Source of the DNA: DASUPK01 sp963797265
GTDB lineage: Bacteria; Actinomycetota; Thermoleophilia; Solirubrobacterales; 70-9
Length of the DNA: 64,000 nt
Direction: 5' to 3'
Assembly: GCA_963797265.1 (NCBI GenBank)
Contig: CAWCOY010000003.1
Coordinates: 806,001-870,000 of the forward strand
Part shown: positions 14,994 through 24,636 of the stretch, one piece after another
Position numbering within the stretch: the first letter of the stretch is position 1
How the letters are laid out: the number at the start of each line of letters is the position of its first letter
Made by a program: the position numbers and the translations under genes
Notes under the pieces: generated by a model
What the model saw: only the letters and a program-made list of their open reading frames with translations
What the model was told of the DNA's origin: nothing
Databases searched by the model: none

Positions 14994-16034
14994 CTACGGA
15001 AGCAGCTCGTCGGTGAGCACGTCGCTCGGGCTCGGGGCGCTCGAGATCAGGTCGTGCTCGGCCATCCACCCGGCGTAGGCCCGCCAGGCGTTCGGGTCCA
15101 TGTAGCCGTACGGCTGGCCCTGGGGCGGCGCGAGGAGCGGCAGCGTCACGGCGACCTCGGCCCTCGTCTGCATCGGATCGAGGCCCTTACCGGCGGAGAT
15201 CACGGCGTTGGCCGCCTCCTGAGGATGGGCCCGGGCGTAGTCGGTCCCGCGCGCGAGCGCCTCGATGAAGGCGCGGATCGCCTCGGGATGATCATCGACC
15301 GTCGACTTCCGAGCGACGAGGACGAGCTCGTCATAGGTCGGGACGCCCAGCTGATCCACCGGCACCACGCGGGGATCGAGTCCGCGCAGGCGCAGGTCCA
15401 CTCCCTCGATGTTCTGGAAGCCACCCAGGATCGCGTCGACGCGGCCGCTGATCAGGGTGGGGAGCAGATTGAGCCCGACGTTCACCTCCTTCGCCGACGA
15501 GGAGGAGAGGCCCGCCGTCTGCAGGATCGTGTCGAGATAGTCGCTCTGGTACGGGATGCCCGCCGTACCGACGGTCTTCCCGCTCAGGCCGGCGGCGCTC
15601 GCTATCCCGGCATTCGGCAGCGAGATCAGCGAGGTGAGGGGCGAATCGACCACGGCGGCCACCGCCTCCACCTCGAGCCCCTTGTCCGCGGCCAGCAGCA
15701 CCTCGGGCTCGTATGAGACGGCCAGGTCGACGCGCCCGGCGGCGACCTCCTTGATCGGCGCGGACGGGTCCGAGGGGACCTGGGGCTTGACGTCGAGTCC
15801 CGCCTGGCGGAAGAAGTCCCTATCGATGGCCGTATAGATCCCGGCGTGGTCGGGATTGACGTACCAGTCGAGGTCGAGCGTGAAGGGCTGCGGGTTGGTG
15901 GCGGAGCCGGTGGTCGCGTCGCCGCCATTGCCGCAGGCGGCGAGGCCCAAGGTGACAACGGCAGACGCGAATAGGACCGCCGCGGCCCACCTAGGGGTCA
16001 GACCCCTTGACAAACCGCGTCTCTTGACTCTCAC
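14994..16034 (-). CDS. thiY: ThiY-like (NMT1/THI5) thiamine-precursor-binding lipoprotein
   Basis: A 346-residue substrate-binding protein. It has a basic N-terminus, a hydrophobic signal segment and a lipobox LGLAAC with the lipid-bearing cysteine at about residue 34, then DLDWYVNPDHAGIYTAIDRDFF, the NMT1/THI5 hallmark. The TPP riboswitch at the head of the operon indicates import of a thiamine pyrimidine precursor such as formylaminopyrimidine. GTG 16034 overlaps the permease stop by GTGA. The open frame runs on to 16736 only as a shadow. A perfect GGGGTCAGACCCC palindrome lies in the signal-peptide coding region. Confidence 0.9.
   Translation of the reverse strand: MRVKRRGLSRGLTPRWAAAVLFASAVVTLGLAACGNGGDATTGSATNPQPFTLDLDWYVNPDHAGIYTAIDRDFFRQAGLDVKPQVPSDPSAPIKEVAAGRVDLAVSYEPEVLLAADKGLEVEAVAAVVDSPLTSLISLPNAGIASAAGLSGKTVGTAGIPYQSDYLDTILQTAGLSSSSAKEVNVGLNLLPTLISGRVDAILGGFQNIEGVDLRLRGLDPRVVPVDQLGVPTYDELVLVARKSTVDDHPEAIRAFIEALARGTDYARAHPQEAANAVISAGKGLDPMQTRAEVAVTLPLLAPPQGQPYGYMDPNAWRAYAGWMAEHDLISSAPSPSDVLTDELLP
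15993..16007. repeat. GGGGTCAGACCCC palindrome in the thiY signal-peptide region
   Basis: AGGGGTC-A-GACCCCT is a perfect 7-1-7 inverted repeat. It lies between the basic N-terminus and the hydrophobic core of the ThiY signal peptide. The GGGGTCAG half-site also forms the core of the palindrome at 8383-8410. Similar motifs in other phyla act as REP sequences. Confidence 0.6.
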
Positions 16035-16813
16035 CTTCGGGTCACCCCTCGGCTGTCCCAGGTGACGACTCGGCGCTCGAGCAGCGTTATCAGGGCGAAG
16101 AGGACGATTGCCATCGCCGAGAGGACCACGACCGCGGCGAAGGAGCGCGCGGTCAGCAGCTGAGCCTGGGCTTGGTTGATCAGATGTCCGAGCCCCTCGC
16201 TCGAGCCCACGTACTCGGCGAAGACGGCACCGATCACGGACACGGTGACGGCCACCCTCGCTCCGCTGAAGGCGTAGGGCAGGGCGGTCGGGAGCTCCGC
16301 CCGCCAGAGGCGCTGCAGGCGACCGGCCCCGAGGGAGCGCATCATCTTGGTCAGATCCGGGTCCACCGACCGCAGCCCGTCGAGCGTGTTGACCGTGATC
16401 GGGAAGAAGCAGATCAGGGCGACGATCACCAGCTTCGGGGTCAGGCCGAAGCCGAACCAGACGACCAGGATGGGCGCGAGGATGACGATCGGGATCGTTT
16501 GCGATGCGACCAGCAGCGGGTAGACAGCCCGCCGGGCGGTGTCGGAGAGGTGAATCAGAAGCGCGAACCCGACGCCCGCCGCGGCCGCAATCAGGAAGCC
16601 GAGCAGCACCTCCTTGAGGGTCACCCAGGCGTTCGAGCTGAGCAGCGAGCGATCCTCCCAGAGGGACTTGCCGATGTCGCTCGGTGCCGGGACGAGGAAG
16701 TCCTCGATGTTGAGCCCGTTCGAGATCCAACCCCAATGCGCGGCGAGCTCCCAGGCGCCCAAGAGGACCAGGATCACCACCGCGGGGGCGAGGTACTTGC
16801 GGGCGGCGCTCAT
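16031..16813 (-). CDS. thiX: ThiX-like ABC transporter permease
   Basis: A 260-residue BPD-transp_1 permease with about six membrane segments. The EAA-type cytoplasmic loop is MMRSLGAGRLQRLWRAELPTALPYAFSG. It sits between the ATPase and the binding protein and overlaps both (ATGA with the ATPase, GTGA with thiY), so all three are translationally coupled. The family also serves nitrate, sulfonate and taurine uptake, but the riboswitch points to a thiamine precursor. Confidence 0.88.
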   Translation of the reverse strand: MSAARKYLAPAVVILVLLGAWELAAHWGWISNGLNIEDFLVPAPSDIGKSLWEDRSLLSSNAWVTLKEVLLGFLIAAAAGVGFALLIHLSDTARRAVYPLLVASQTIPIVILAPILVVWFGFGLTPKLVIVALICFFPITVNTLDGLRSVDPDLTKMMRSLGAGRLQRLWRAELPTALPYAFSGARVAVTVSVIGAVFAEYVGSSEGLGHLINQAQAQLLTARSFAAVVVLSAMAIVLFALITLLERRVVTWDSRGVTRR

Positions 16814-17643
16814 CTGGCCGCCTCTGCGAGGCTGCGGAGCGCCCGCTCTTTCAGGGCGGTGAACTCGGCCGAGGTCACGGCGGCGGCGCGATCTGGCATG
16901 CGCGGGCTCGTGATCTCGATCCGCTCGGCGACCCTGGCCGGCCGCGAGCTCAGCACGAGGACGCGGTCGGAGAGGTAGAGCGCCTCCTCCACGTCGTGAG
17001 TGACAAGCAGCACCGTGTGCCTGTCGGGCCCGAGCACCCCGGCTAGCCAGGACTGCATCTCGGCGCGGGTGATCGCATCGAGGGAGGCGAAGGGCTCGTC
17101 CAGCAGCAGCACGGGGCGACCGGCCATCAGCGTCCGCAGGAAGGCGACGCGCTGGCGCATGCCGCCGGAGAGCTCGTCCGGGCGAGCGCCCTCGAAGCCG
17201 GCCAGCCCAAGCCGCTCGAAGTGCTCGCCCACCCTCACCCGCGCCTCGGGGCGAGGAACCCCCGCGATGCGGAGCGCCAGCCCGGCATTGTCGAGCGCCG
17301 AGAGCCACGGCAGGAGCAGGTCGCGCTGCGGCATGTACGCGCAGCGCTCGAGGCGCTCCTGCGGTTCGGACCGTGCGCCGACCGAGATCGTGCCCGAATC
17401 CGCCTGTCTCAGGCCGGCCACGAGCTCGAGCAGGGTGGTCTTGCCGCATCCGGACGGGCCGACGATCCCGACAACCTCGCCGGGTTCGGCTTCGAGATCG
17501 ACATGCTCGATCGCCCGCAGCGCGCCGAAGGAGTGGGCGACTCCTTCGATCCGGACCGGCGCGCCGGCCGCGTCCGCGCTCGCGGTGTCGGCGCGGCCTT
17601 CGCGGGCCGCGTCCGGAGTGCCTTCGCGAAGTCTCGTCAGCAT
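16810..17643 (-). CDS. thiZ: ThiZ-like ABC transporter ATPase
   Basis: A 277-residue ATPase with Walker A GPSGCGKTT (about residue 64), the signature LSGGMRQR (about 156), Walker B VLLLDEPFASLD (about 177) and the H-loop VTHDVEEALYL. It is the first gene of the importer operon. ATG 17643 is chosen because the SD GGAGGGAG, which is also the 3' end of the TPP riboswitch, lies immediately before it; the open frame extends to 17676 inside the riboswitch. The first 30 residues are Ala-rich and not part of the fold. Confidence 0.9.
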   Translation of the reverse strand: MLTRLREGTPDAAREGRADTASADAAGAPVRIEGVAHSFGALRAIEHVDLEAEPGEVVGIVGPSGCGKTTLLELVAGLRQADSGTISVGARSEPQERLERCAYMPQRDLLLPWLSALDNAGLALRIAGVPRPEARVRVGEHFERLGLAGFEGARPDELSGGMRQRVAFLRTLMAGRPVLLLDEPFASLDAITRAEMQSWLAGVLGPDRHTVLLVTHDVEEALYLSDRVLVLSSRPARVAERIEITSPRMPDRAAAVTSAEFTALKERALRSLAEAAR

Positions 17644-17745
17644 GCTCCCTCCGCGCGCATTACCGCACAGGTTCAAAGGGTCAGCGGAAGGTGTGGGTAG
17701 TCCGCTATCTCAGCCCGCTTGCCCGCGAGCCCCCCTGTCGGGTGG
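17644..17745 (-). promoter_or_regulatory. TPP riboswitch (THI box) controlling thiZXY
   Basis: Read on the minus strand, the conserved THI-box strings are all present: GGGCTGAGATAGCGGA, then GACCCTTTGAACCTG, then GCGGTAATGCGCGCGGAGG. P3 can form from GCTCGC/GCGGGC, P3a from AGCGGA/TCCGCT, and P5 closes GGTAAT. The last conserved segment, GGAGGGAGC, is the ribosome binding site of thiZ. TPP binding would therefore hide the SD, giving translational rather than terminator-based control. Confidence 0.93.
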
Positions 17746-17768
17746 ACCTCCAGTTTACGGTGTTGGCA

Positions 17769-18224
17769 ATGGAGGTCGAGCGCAAGTTCCTCGTTGCCGA
17801 GCTGCCCGATCTGGGCGACAGCGACTCGGACGAAATCGAGCAGGGATACCTGGCAATCGGCTCAGACGGCGAGGTGCGCCTGCGCCGCAAGGGGGAAAGG
17901 CTCGTCCTGACGGCCAAGCGCGGCTCGGGCCTCTCGCGCGAGGAGGCCGAGGTCGAGCTCGACCGCGAGGACTTCGAGCGGCTCTGGCCGTTGACTGGGG
18001 GCCGTCGTCTGCACAAGCGCCGATACCTGATTCCGCGGGGCGACCTCACCATCGAGCTCGACGTCTACGAGGGCGATCTGGAGGGGCTCCTCGTGGCGGA
18101 GATCGAGTTCGACTCGGAGGATCAGGCGCGGGAGTTCGACCCGCCCGCCTGGATCGGCGAGGAGGTCACCGGCGACGAGCGCTATTTGAACGAGACACTC
18201 GCCACGCAGGGCCGCCCGTCGTGA
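17769..18224 (+). CDS. CYTH-domain protein
   Basis: A 151-residue CYTH (adenylyl cyclase class IV/thiamine triphosphatase) fold protein. It begins with the ExExK signature (EVERK, residues 2-6), followed by EIEQGYLAIGSDGEVRLRRKG and VAEIEFDSEDQAREF. Bacterial members next to CHAD proteins usually cleave tripolyphosphate or bind polyphosphate. TACGGT sits 7 bases before the ATG (leaderless). The gene is divergent from the TPP-regulated importer and followed by a CHAD gene. Confidence 0.9.
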   Translation: MEVERKFLVAELPDLGDSDSDEIEQGYLAIGSDGEVRLRRKGERLVLTAKRGSGLSREEAEVELDREDFERLWPLTGGRRLHKRRYLIPRGDLTIELDVYEGDLEGLLVAEIEFDSEDQAREFDPPAWIGEEVTGDERYLNETLATQGRPS

Positions 18225-18283
18225 CCGCCTTTTTACATCGCGTGCCGTTAATTACGCACCAATACGTGGGAGGAATACGAGAG

Positions 18284-19369
18284 ATGACCCCCTCACGCGA
18301 CGAGGTCGAGAAGACCGCCCGAAGAACGCTCTCCGAGGTCAAGGATCCGCGCAAGGCGGCGGCTCTGCTTGCCGCCGGGACGGCGGCGGCTGCGGGATTC
18401 GGCATCCGGAGGCTGCGGGGCCGTGACGGAGCCAAGGCCGACTTCGATTCGGATGCGTATCGCCTGCTCCCGCGCGAACCGGTCGGAGCGGGGATGAAGC
18501 GGATCCTCGCCGCGCAGGTCGACGACGCGAGCGCGCAGCTGCACGGTGAGGCCGGCACGGAGCCGGCCGAGGCGGTTCACGAGGCGCGCAAGGACGTCAA
18601 GAAGATCCGCTCTGCGCTGCGGCTGGTTCGCGACGAGATCGGCGACGAGATCTGGCGGCGTGAAAACGATCATTACCGGGAGGTCGCGAGGACCCTGAGC
18701 AGCTTCCGAGACGCGGAAATCCTGGTCGAGGCGCTCGACGGTCTGGCGCAGCGCTTCGGCCCCGAGGCGGAGGGCCGCTTCGATGCCCTGCGCGAGCAGC
18801 TCGAGAGGGAGAACCGTGCGGCCCACGACGATGGGTCGCTCGACCGGGCGATGGCGGAGGCCGCCGCTGGGCTGGCGGCCGGGCGAGGTCGGATCGCGCA
18901 CCTGCCGTTGGAGGGCGATGGCTGGGAGCTGATCGGGCCCGGGCTCCATCGGACCTACCGGCGCGGGCGCAAGCGGCTCCGAGCGGCCGAGGAGGAGGCG
19001 AGCGTCACCAACCTGCACGAGCTCCGCAAACGGGTGAAGGACCTCTGGTACCAGCTGCGGCTGGTCCGGGACGCGGACAAGCAGATGATCGGGGATCTGG
19101 CCGATCACGCCCACGATCTCTCTGATCACCTCGGCGACGATCACGACCTCGCGCTGCTGCGAGAGACCATGCAGCGGCGCCGCGCCGCCTTCACCGACCC
19201 AAGCCACAAGCGGCACCTTCTCGAGGAGATCGACCAGCGGCGCGGCGAGCTGCAGTTCGCCGCGATTTCGCTGGGCGAGCGCATCTATGCCGACAAGCCG
19301 AAGCGCTTCAGCAAGCGCCTCGAGAAGCGCTGGGAGACTTGGCGTGAGCGCAAGCCTGCCGCCGCGTAG
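18284..19369 (+). CDS. CHAD-domain protein
   Basis: A 361-residue protein with a CHAD domain at about residues 70-345. The histidine-bearing helices AVHEARKDVKKIRSALRLVR and NLHELRKRVKDLWYQLRLVR are the two repeats of the fold. CHAD domains bind inorganic polyphosphate and locate to polyphosphate granules. An Ala-rich, possibly hydrophobic segment lies at about residues 25-45. ATG 18284 is chosen because GGGAGGAA precedes it; the open frame extends upstream to 17000 as a shadow of the importer ATPase gene. Downstream partner of the CYTH gene. Confidence 0.9.
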   Translation: MTPSRDEVEKTARRTLSEVKDPRKAAALLAAGTAAAAGFGIRRLRGRDGAKADFDSDAYRLLPREPVGAGMKRILAAQVDDASAQLHGEAGTEPAEAVHEARKDVKKIRSALRLVRDEIGDEIWRRENDHYREVARTLSSFRDAEILVEALDGLAQRFGPEAEGRFDALREQLERENRAAHDDGSLDRAMAEAAAGLAAGRGRIAHLPLEGDGWELIGPGLHRTYRRGRKRLRAAEEEASVTNLHELRKRVKDLWYQLRLVRDADKQMIGDLADHAHDLSDHLGDDHDLALLRETMQRRRAAFTDPSHKRHLLEEIDQRRGELQFAAISLGERIYADKPKRFSKRLEKRWETWRERKPAAA

Positions 19370-19431
19370 GGTTTGTCACAGGGCGCCGGGGTGCCTCGTC
19401 TCTTCTTCCGATAAGCGGAAAGGAGGCAGAC

Positions 19432-20379
19432 ATGAAGGTCTTCGTAGCGGGCGCCACCGGGGCGCTCGGTAAGCAACTCGTACCGATGCTGGTCGGCGAT
19501 GGCCACGAGGTCACCGGGATGACCCGCACTCCCGCCAAGCAGGACTCGCTCCGTGAGCTCGGCGCGCGGCCGGCGGTCGCCGATGCATTCGATCCGGAGG
19601 CCGTTGCGCAAGCGGTGGCTGCGGCCGAGCCCGAGGTGGTGATCCACCAGCTCACCGCGATCGACACGGGCAGCTTCTCGCGCAGCATGGACAAGATGTT
19701 CGCCCTCACCAATCGCCTACGGACGGAGGGGATCGATCATTTGCTCACGGCGGCGCAGGCGGCCGGCGCGAGGCGCTTCATCGCCCAGAGCTTCGCCGGC
19801 TGGCCCTTCGAGCGCACCGGCGGTCCGGTCAAGACCGAGGAAGACCCGCTCCAAGCCTCACCGCCAAAGACCGTCAGCGACACGCTCGGCGCGATCCAAT
19901 ACCTGGAAAGCACGGTCGCCGGCGCTGAGGGAATCGAGGGAGTTGTCCTGCGGTACGGCGGCTTCTACGGGCCAGGCACCTCGATCGCACTCAACCCCGA
20001 CGGGGCGCAAGTGGAAATGCTCCGCAAGCGACGCCTTCCGGTAATCGGCAGCGGCGGGGGCATCTGGTCATTGGTGCACATCCAGGACGCCGCGACGGCG
20101 ACGGCGGCCGCCGTGGATCGAGGCGAGCCCGGGCTCTACAACGTGGTCGACGACGAACCCGCAGAAGTGCGCTTCGTCCTCTCGGAGCTGGCGAGCGCGG
20201 TCGGCGCGAAGCCGCCGCGACATTTCCCGCGCTGGCTCGGCCGCCTCGTCGCCGGCGAGGGAAACGCGATAATGATGACCGAGGTGCGGGGAGCATCGAA
20301 CGCAAAGGCGAAGCGGGAGCTCGGCTGGGACCTCCGCTATCCGACGTGGCGGCAGGGGTTCAAGGAGGGGCTCGGATGA
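19432..20379 (+). CDS. NAD(P)-dependent epimerase/dehydratase (extended SDR)
   Basis: A 315-residue Rossmann-fold protein with the nucleotide-binding loop VAGATGALGKQ at residues 5-15 and LRYGGFYGPGT later. The usual YxxxK active-site pair is not evident (the region reads AIQYLESTVAG), so catalysis may differ or be lost. AAGGAGG precedes the ATG. It overlaps the following ECF sigma gene by ATGA. Epimerase/oxidoreductase genes are a regular partner of ECF41 sigma factors and are typically their targets. Confidence 0.87.
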   Translation: MKVFVAGATGALGKQLVPMLVGDGHEVTGMTRTPAKQDSLRELGARPAVADAFDPEAVAQAVAAAEPEVVIHQLTAIDTGSFSRSMDKMFALTNRLRTEGIDHLLTAAQAAGARRFIAQSFAGWPFERTGGPVKTEEDPLQASPPKTVSDTLGAIQYLESTVAGAEGIEGVVLRYGGFYGPGTSIALNPDGAQVEMLRKRRLPVIGSGGGIWSLVHIQDAATATAAAVDRGEPGLYNVVDDEPAEVRFVLSELASAVGAKPPRHFPRWLGRLVAGEGNAIMMTEVRGASNAKAKRELGWDLRYPTWRQGFKEGLG

Positions 20380-21308
20380 CGGGCATTTCTGAGTCCGAGC
20401 TACTCGACGAGCTGCGGCCGCGTGCCTTCGCAATCGCCTACAGGATGCTCGGCTCCGTGAGCGAGGCCGAGGATGTGGTCCAGGAGGCGCTTCTGCGAGT
20501 CCATTCGGCGATTGAAAGCGGGGAGGAGATCTCCTCCCCCCGCGCGTACGTCGGCACGATCGTCACCCGCCTCGCGATCGACGAGCTGCGCTCCGCACGG
20601 TCACGACGTGAGACCTACGTGGGCGAGTGGCTCCCGGAGCCGATCACGGAGCGCCCGGAGGACGACCCGGCCCGGCAGGCGGAGGTCGCGGACTCGCTCT
20701 CCCTCGCGTTTCTCGTCCTGCTGGAGTCCCTGAGCCCGGAACAGCGGGCCGCATTCCTGCTCCACGACGTCTTCGATTACGACTACGGCAAGGTCTCGGA
20801 GATCGTCGGGACCAGCGAGGAGAACGCCAGGCAGCTCGCCTCACGCGCGCGGCGCCAGGTGCAGGACGGCCGGGCTCGCTTCGACGCATCCGCGAAGCAA
20901 CGTGACCAGCTGGCCGCGAGCTTCTTCGCGGCGGCCGAACGGGGCGACTTCGAGGGGCTCGAAGCAATGCTCGCCGACGATGTGGAGCTGCACGGGGATG
21001 GTGGCGGAATCGCGCCGGCGATCAGGCACCCGGTCTTCGGGCGCGCCAAGGTGGCGAAGATGCTCCGCAACTGGTTCGGGCTGGTTGGCCGCATCGAGGG
21101 CCTCGGGATCCGGCGCGTGTCCGTGAACGGCCAGCCAGGTGCGGAGTTCGTGGACGAGGACGGCAAGCTCCTCGGGGTGTTCGGGCTCGACATCGCGGAC
21201 GGCAGAATTCAGGCGATGCGCTCGATCGTCAACCCGGAGAAGCTCGCCCATCTCGGGCCCGTGGGCGATGCGAAGGCGTTTCTGACCCGCCTCCGCGACT
21301 CGCGCTGA
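20376..21308 (+). CDS. ECF41-type RNA polymerase sigma factor (SigJ-like) with SnoaL-like tail
   Basis: A 310-residue ECF sigma factor. Region 2 is at about residues 12-80 (AFAIAYRMLGSVSEAEDVVQEALLR) and region 4 at about 110-165. A C-terminal SnoaL/NTF2-like domain follows (about 175-295). The linker carries WLPEP and the tail NPEKL, both marks of the ECF41 group, in which the C-terminal domain replaces an anti-sigma factor. ATG 20376 overlaps the epimerase stop, with AAGGAGG upstream. The signal sensed by this group is unknown. Confidence 0.9.
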   Translation: MTGISESELLDELRPRAFAIAYRMLGSVSEAEDVVQEALLRVHSAIESGEEISSPRAYVGTIVTRLAIDELRSARSRRETYVGEWLPEPITERPEDDPARQAEVADSLSLAFLVLLESLSPEQRAAFLLHDVFDYDYGKVSEIVGTSEENARQLASRARRQVQDGRARFDASAKQRDQLAASFFAAAERGDFEGLEAMLADDVELHGDGGGIAPAIRHPVFGRAKVAKMLRNWFGLVGRIEGLGIRRVSVNGQPGAEFVDEDGKLLGVFGLDIADGRIQAMRSIVNPEKLAHLGPVGDAKAFLTRLRDSR

Positions 21309-21316
21309 TCTAGATG

Positions 21317-22665
21317 CTAGTCCGCTACCCGCGGCGCGCCGGCGATCACGTTGACGAAGTTCTCGAGGTGCTTCGTCGTCCAGCACTCGAAGGCGCCGTC
21401 GCAGTAGGGCTCGTAGGCGGCCATCACCGAGTCCCCGTAGTTCCAGTAGAGCTTCGGCTCCGGGTTGAGCCAGAAGGTGCGGCCGGCGTGCTCCGCGATG
21501 GCGCCGAAGGTCGCCGCGTGCGGCTCACGCCCGTTGGTGCGCGCGTCGCCAAGCACGATCACCGTCGAGCGGGGGCCGAGGTCCTCGGCGATCTCCTCGC
21601 CGAACTCGAGCCAGACGCGGCCGTAGTCGGTGTAGCCGGAGACGTCGGCGACGCCGCCCTCGGATGAGACCCGCTCAGAGATCTTCCGGAAGTCCCGCTC
21701 GTGCTCGAAGATGTCCGTCACCTCGCTGATCCGCTCGATGAAGACGAAGCTGCGCAGCTTGCGGAACGAGTCGTGCAGGGCGTGCAGAACCGAGAGGAAG
21801 AAGACGCTCGCGCTGCTCACAGAGGTCGAGACGTCACAGAGGACGTAGATCTCAGGCCGACGCGGGCGCTTCGGCCGGTAGCGCAGTCGGAGCGGGACGC
21901 CGCCGGTCTCGAGCGACGCGCGCATCGTCCGGCGGACGTCGACCTGCTGACCGCGAGCGCGGCCGCGGGCCTCGTGGCCGAGCGTGGCGATCCGGCGCTT
22001 GAGCTGCGCGACGGCGCGATGAACGGACGCGAGATCCTGGGCTGGGCTCGTGGGCAGGGTGCGATCGAGCTCGGCGAGAGGCCGGGAGGGCGGCAGCTTT
22101 CCCGTCCTCTCGATCGTCGCCCGCTCGAGCTCGCGGCGTAGGTAGCGCTCGAACTGCTTGACGTTCTCCGGGTCGAGCGCCTGCTCCGACCCGTCGTCGC
22201 GGCGCCCGCGAGCCTGGAGGTCGAGCGCCCGGCGGATCCGCTGGACGTCGACACCGATCACGCCGGAGCGCTCGCCGCGCCGGCCGAAGGCGGTCATGGC
22301 CAGGCGGGCCAGGTCGCGCATCTCGCCGTCGTTGCCCGCGGTGATGGCGCGGCGGATCGCCTCCCGCAGCTCGTCCAGGTCGATCCGGTCGCCCTCGCCT
22401 TCGAAGCGCTCGTCCTCGATATCTCGCTCGAGCGCCTCGGTCTCGGCGGCCCGGAAGAAGTGGCGGTCGAAGAGCAGCTCGAAGATCCGCCGGTCCTCCT
22501 GCGACTTGGCGATCGTCGCGGCGAGTGACTCGCGGAAGTCGCGCTGGTCGGTCCAGCTCACCTCGTCGAGCGCGGCGAAGGCGTCGAGGATCTCGGAGGT
22601 GCCGACGGCGACTCCCTCCGACCGGAGGTCCTCGAAGAAGGCGAGCAGACTGCTCGCGGTGGTGC

Positions 22666-22669
<4 letters not shown>
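21317..22669 (-). CDS. VWA-domain (CoxE-like) protein
   Basis: A 450-residue protein with a C-terminal von Willebrand A domain (about residues 260-420). The metal-binding MIDAS motif is DVSTSVSS (about 278) and the other ligand loops are SGYTDYG and LGDARTN. The helical N-terminal half is typical of CoxE-like partners of MoxR ATPases. Such pairs act as chaperones that insert metals or assemble complexes. It starts at ATG 22669, overlapping the MoxR stop. No CO dehydrogenase or similar client gene is nearby. Confidence 0.88.
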
Positions 22670-23601
<932 letters not shown>

Positions 23602-23625
23602 CTGGGGGATGATAGATAGCGCCGG
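23602..23625. promoter_or_regulatory. 24-base divergent promoter region
   Basis: The whole space between the MoxR start (minus) and the small membrane-protein start (plus) is 24 bases. TATCAT on the minus strand lies 7 bases before one ATG and TAGATA on the plus strand 7 bases before the other, sharing the same AT-rich core. Confidence 0.5.
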
Positions 23626-23823
23626 ATGCTCGCCCTCGCCCTGCCCGACTCCCTCGGCCCCTATGCGGTGCTGCTCGCCGTCGGATTCCTGGTGGGCTGG
23701 TACGGGCACGGCGCGAGGAACAACTGGATCGTCGCCTTCGGCATCGTGGTGATCCTGGCCGCGATCGGGCTGCTGCAGCTCGCCATCGCCACGCACAACG
23801 GCCGGGCTCCGACCGGCTTCTAG
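23626..23823 (+). CDS. Small two-span membrane protein
   Basis: A 65-residue, almost entirely hydrophobic protein with two membrane segments (about residues 10-26 and 34-54) separated by GHGARNN. No family recognised. It is probably expressed from the shared 24-base divergent promoter and lies upstream of ppk2. Confidence 0.55.
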   Translation: MLALALPDSLGPYAVLLAVGFLVGWYGHGARNNWIVAFGIVVILAAIGLLQLAIATHNGRAPTGF

Positions 23824-23858
23824 TTGCCCTGGCGCTCCCCGACTGAGAGGATCGGGTC

Positions 23859-24629
23859 GTGGGAGCGCTCGACGAGTTGGATCTCTCGCTGAAGCTCTCC
23901 AAGGAGGAGGAATCGGAGCGGCTCGAGGCCGCCTGGACGCGGCTCACCCAGCTGCGGCTCACCCTCGGGGGATTGATCGGCAGCGGAGAGCTCGGCCCCC
24001 CCGTCTGTGTGATCTTCGAGGGCGAGGACGCGTCGGGCAAGGGGGGTGCGATCAAGCGGCTCGTGGCCCAGCTCGATCCGAGGCACGTCCGCGTGGTTCA
24101 GTTCACGGCCCCGACCCACGACGAGAAGCGGCACCACTTCCTCTGGCGCTTCTGGCCCTCGCTGCCGGGGTGGGGCGGAATGGCCGTCTTCGACCGCTCC
24201 TGGTATGGACGGGTCCTGGTCGAGAGGGTGGAGGGTCTTGCGACGCGGGAGCAGTGGCTCCGCGCCTACGACGAGATCAACGCCTTCGAGCGGACCCTCG
24301 CCGATGAAGGGACGATCCTGATCAAGTTCTGGCTGCACATCTCCCCCAAAGAGCAGCTGAAGCGCTTCAAGGCGCGCGAGAAGGACCCGCTGAAGGCCTG
24401 GAAGCTCACCGACGATGATTGGCGCAACCGCAAGAAGGCCGACGATTACAAGCAGGCGGTGGAGGACATGGTCGGCCAGACGAGCATCGAGCCGCACGCG
24501 GTCTGGCACCTGATCCCGGCCGAGTCGAAGCGCTACGCGCGTGTCGCCGTGATCGAGACCGTAATCTCGGATATCGAGGAGGGCATCCGGCGACACGGCA
24601 TGGAGCCGCCGCCGCCGATTGCGAATTGA
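23859..24629 (+). CDS. ppk2: PPK2-family polyphosphate kinase
   Basis: A 256-residue PPK2 enzyme that moves phosphate between polyphosphate and nucleotides. Walker A is FEGEDASGKGGAIKRL (about residue 52) and Walker B/lid is AVFDRSWYGRVLVERVEG (about 107). The single-domain length and sequence fit PPK2 proteins that make NDP or NTP from polyphosphate, but the class is not certain. It starts at GTG with no SD and with GAGGAT 6 bases upstream. Together with the CYTH and CHAD genes 6 kb away it suggests polyphosphate storage. Confidence 0.93.
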   Translation: MGALDELDLSLKLSKEEESERLEAAWTRLTQLRLTLGGLIGSGELGPPVCVIFEGEDASGKGGAIKRLVAQLDPRHVRVVQFTAPTHDEKRHHFLWRFWPSLPGWGGMAVFDRSWYGRVLVERVEGLATREQWLRAYDEINAFERTLADEGTILIKFWLHISPKEQLKRFKAREKDPLKAWKLTDDDWRNRKKADDYKQAVEDMVGQTSIEPHAVWHLIPAESKRYARVAVIETVISDIEEGIRRHGMEPPPPIAN

Positions 24630-24636
24630 TCGGCTG

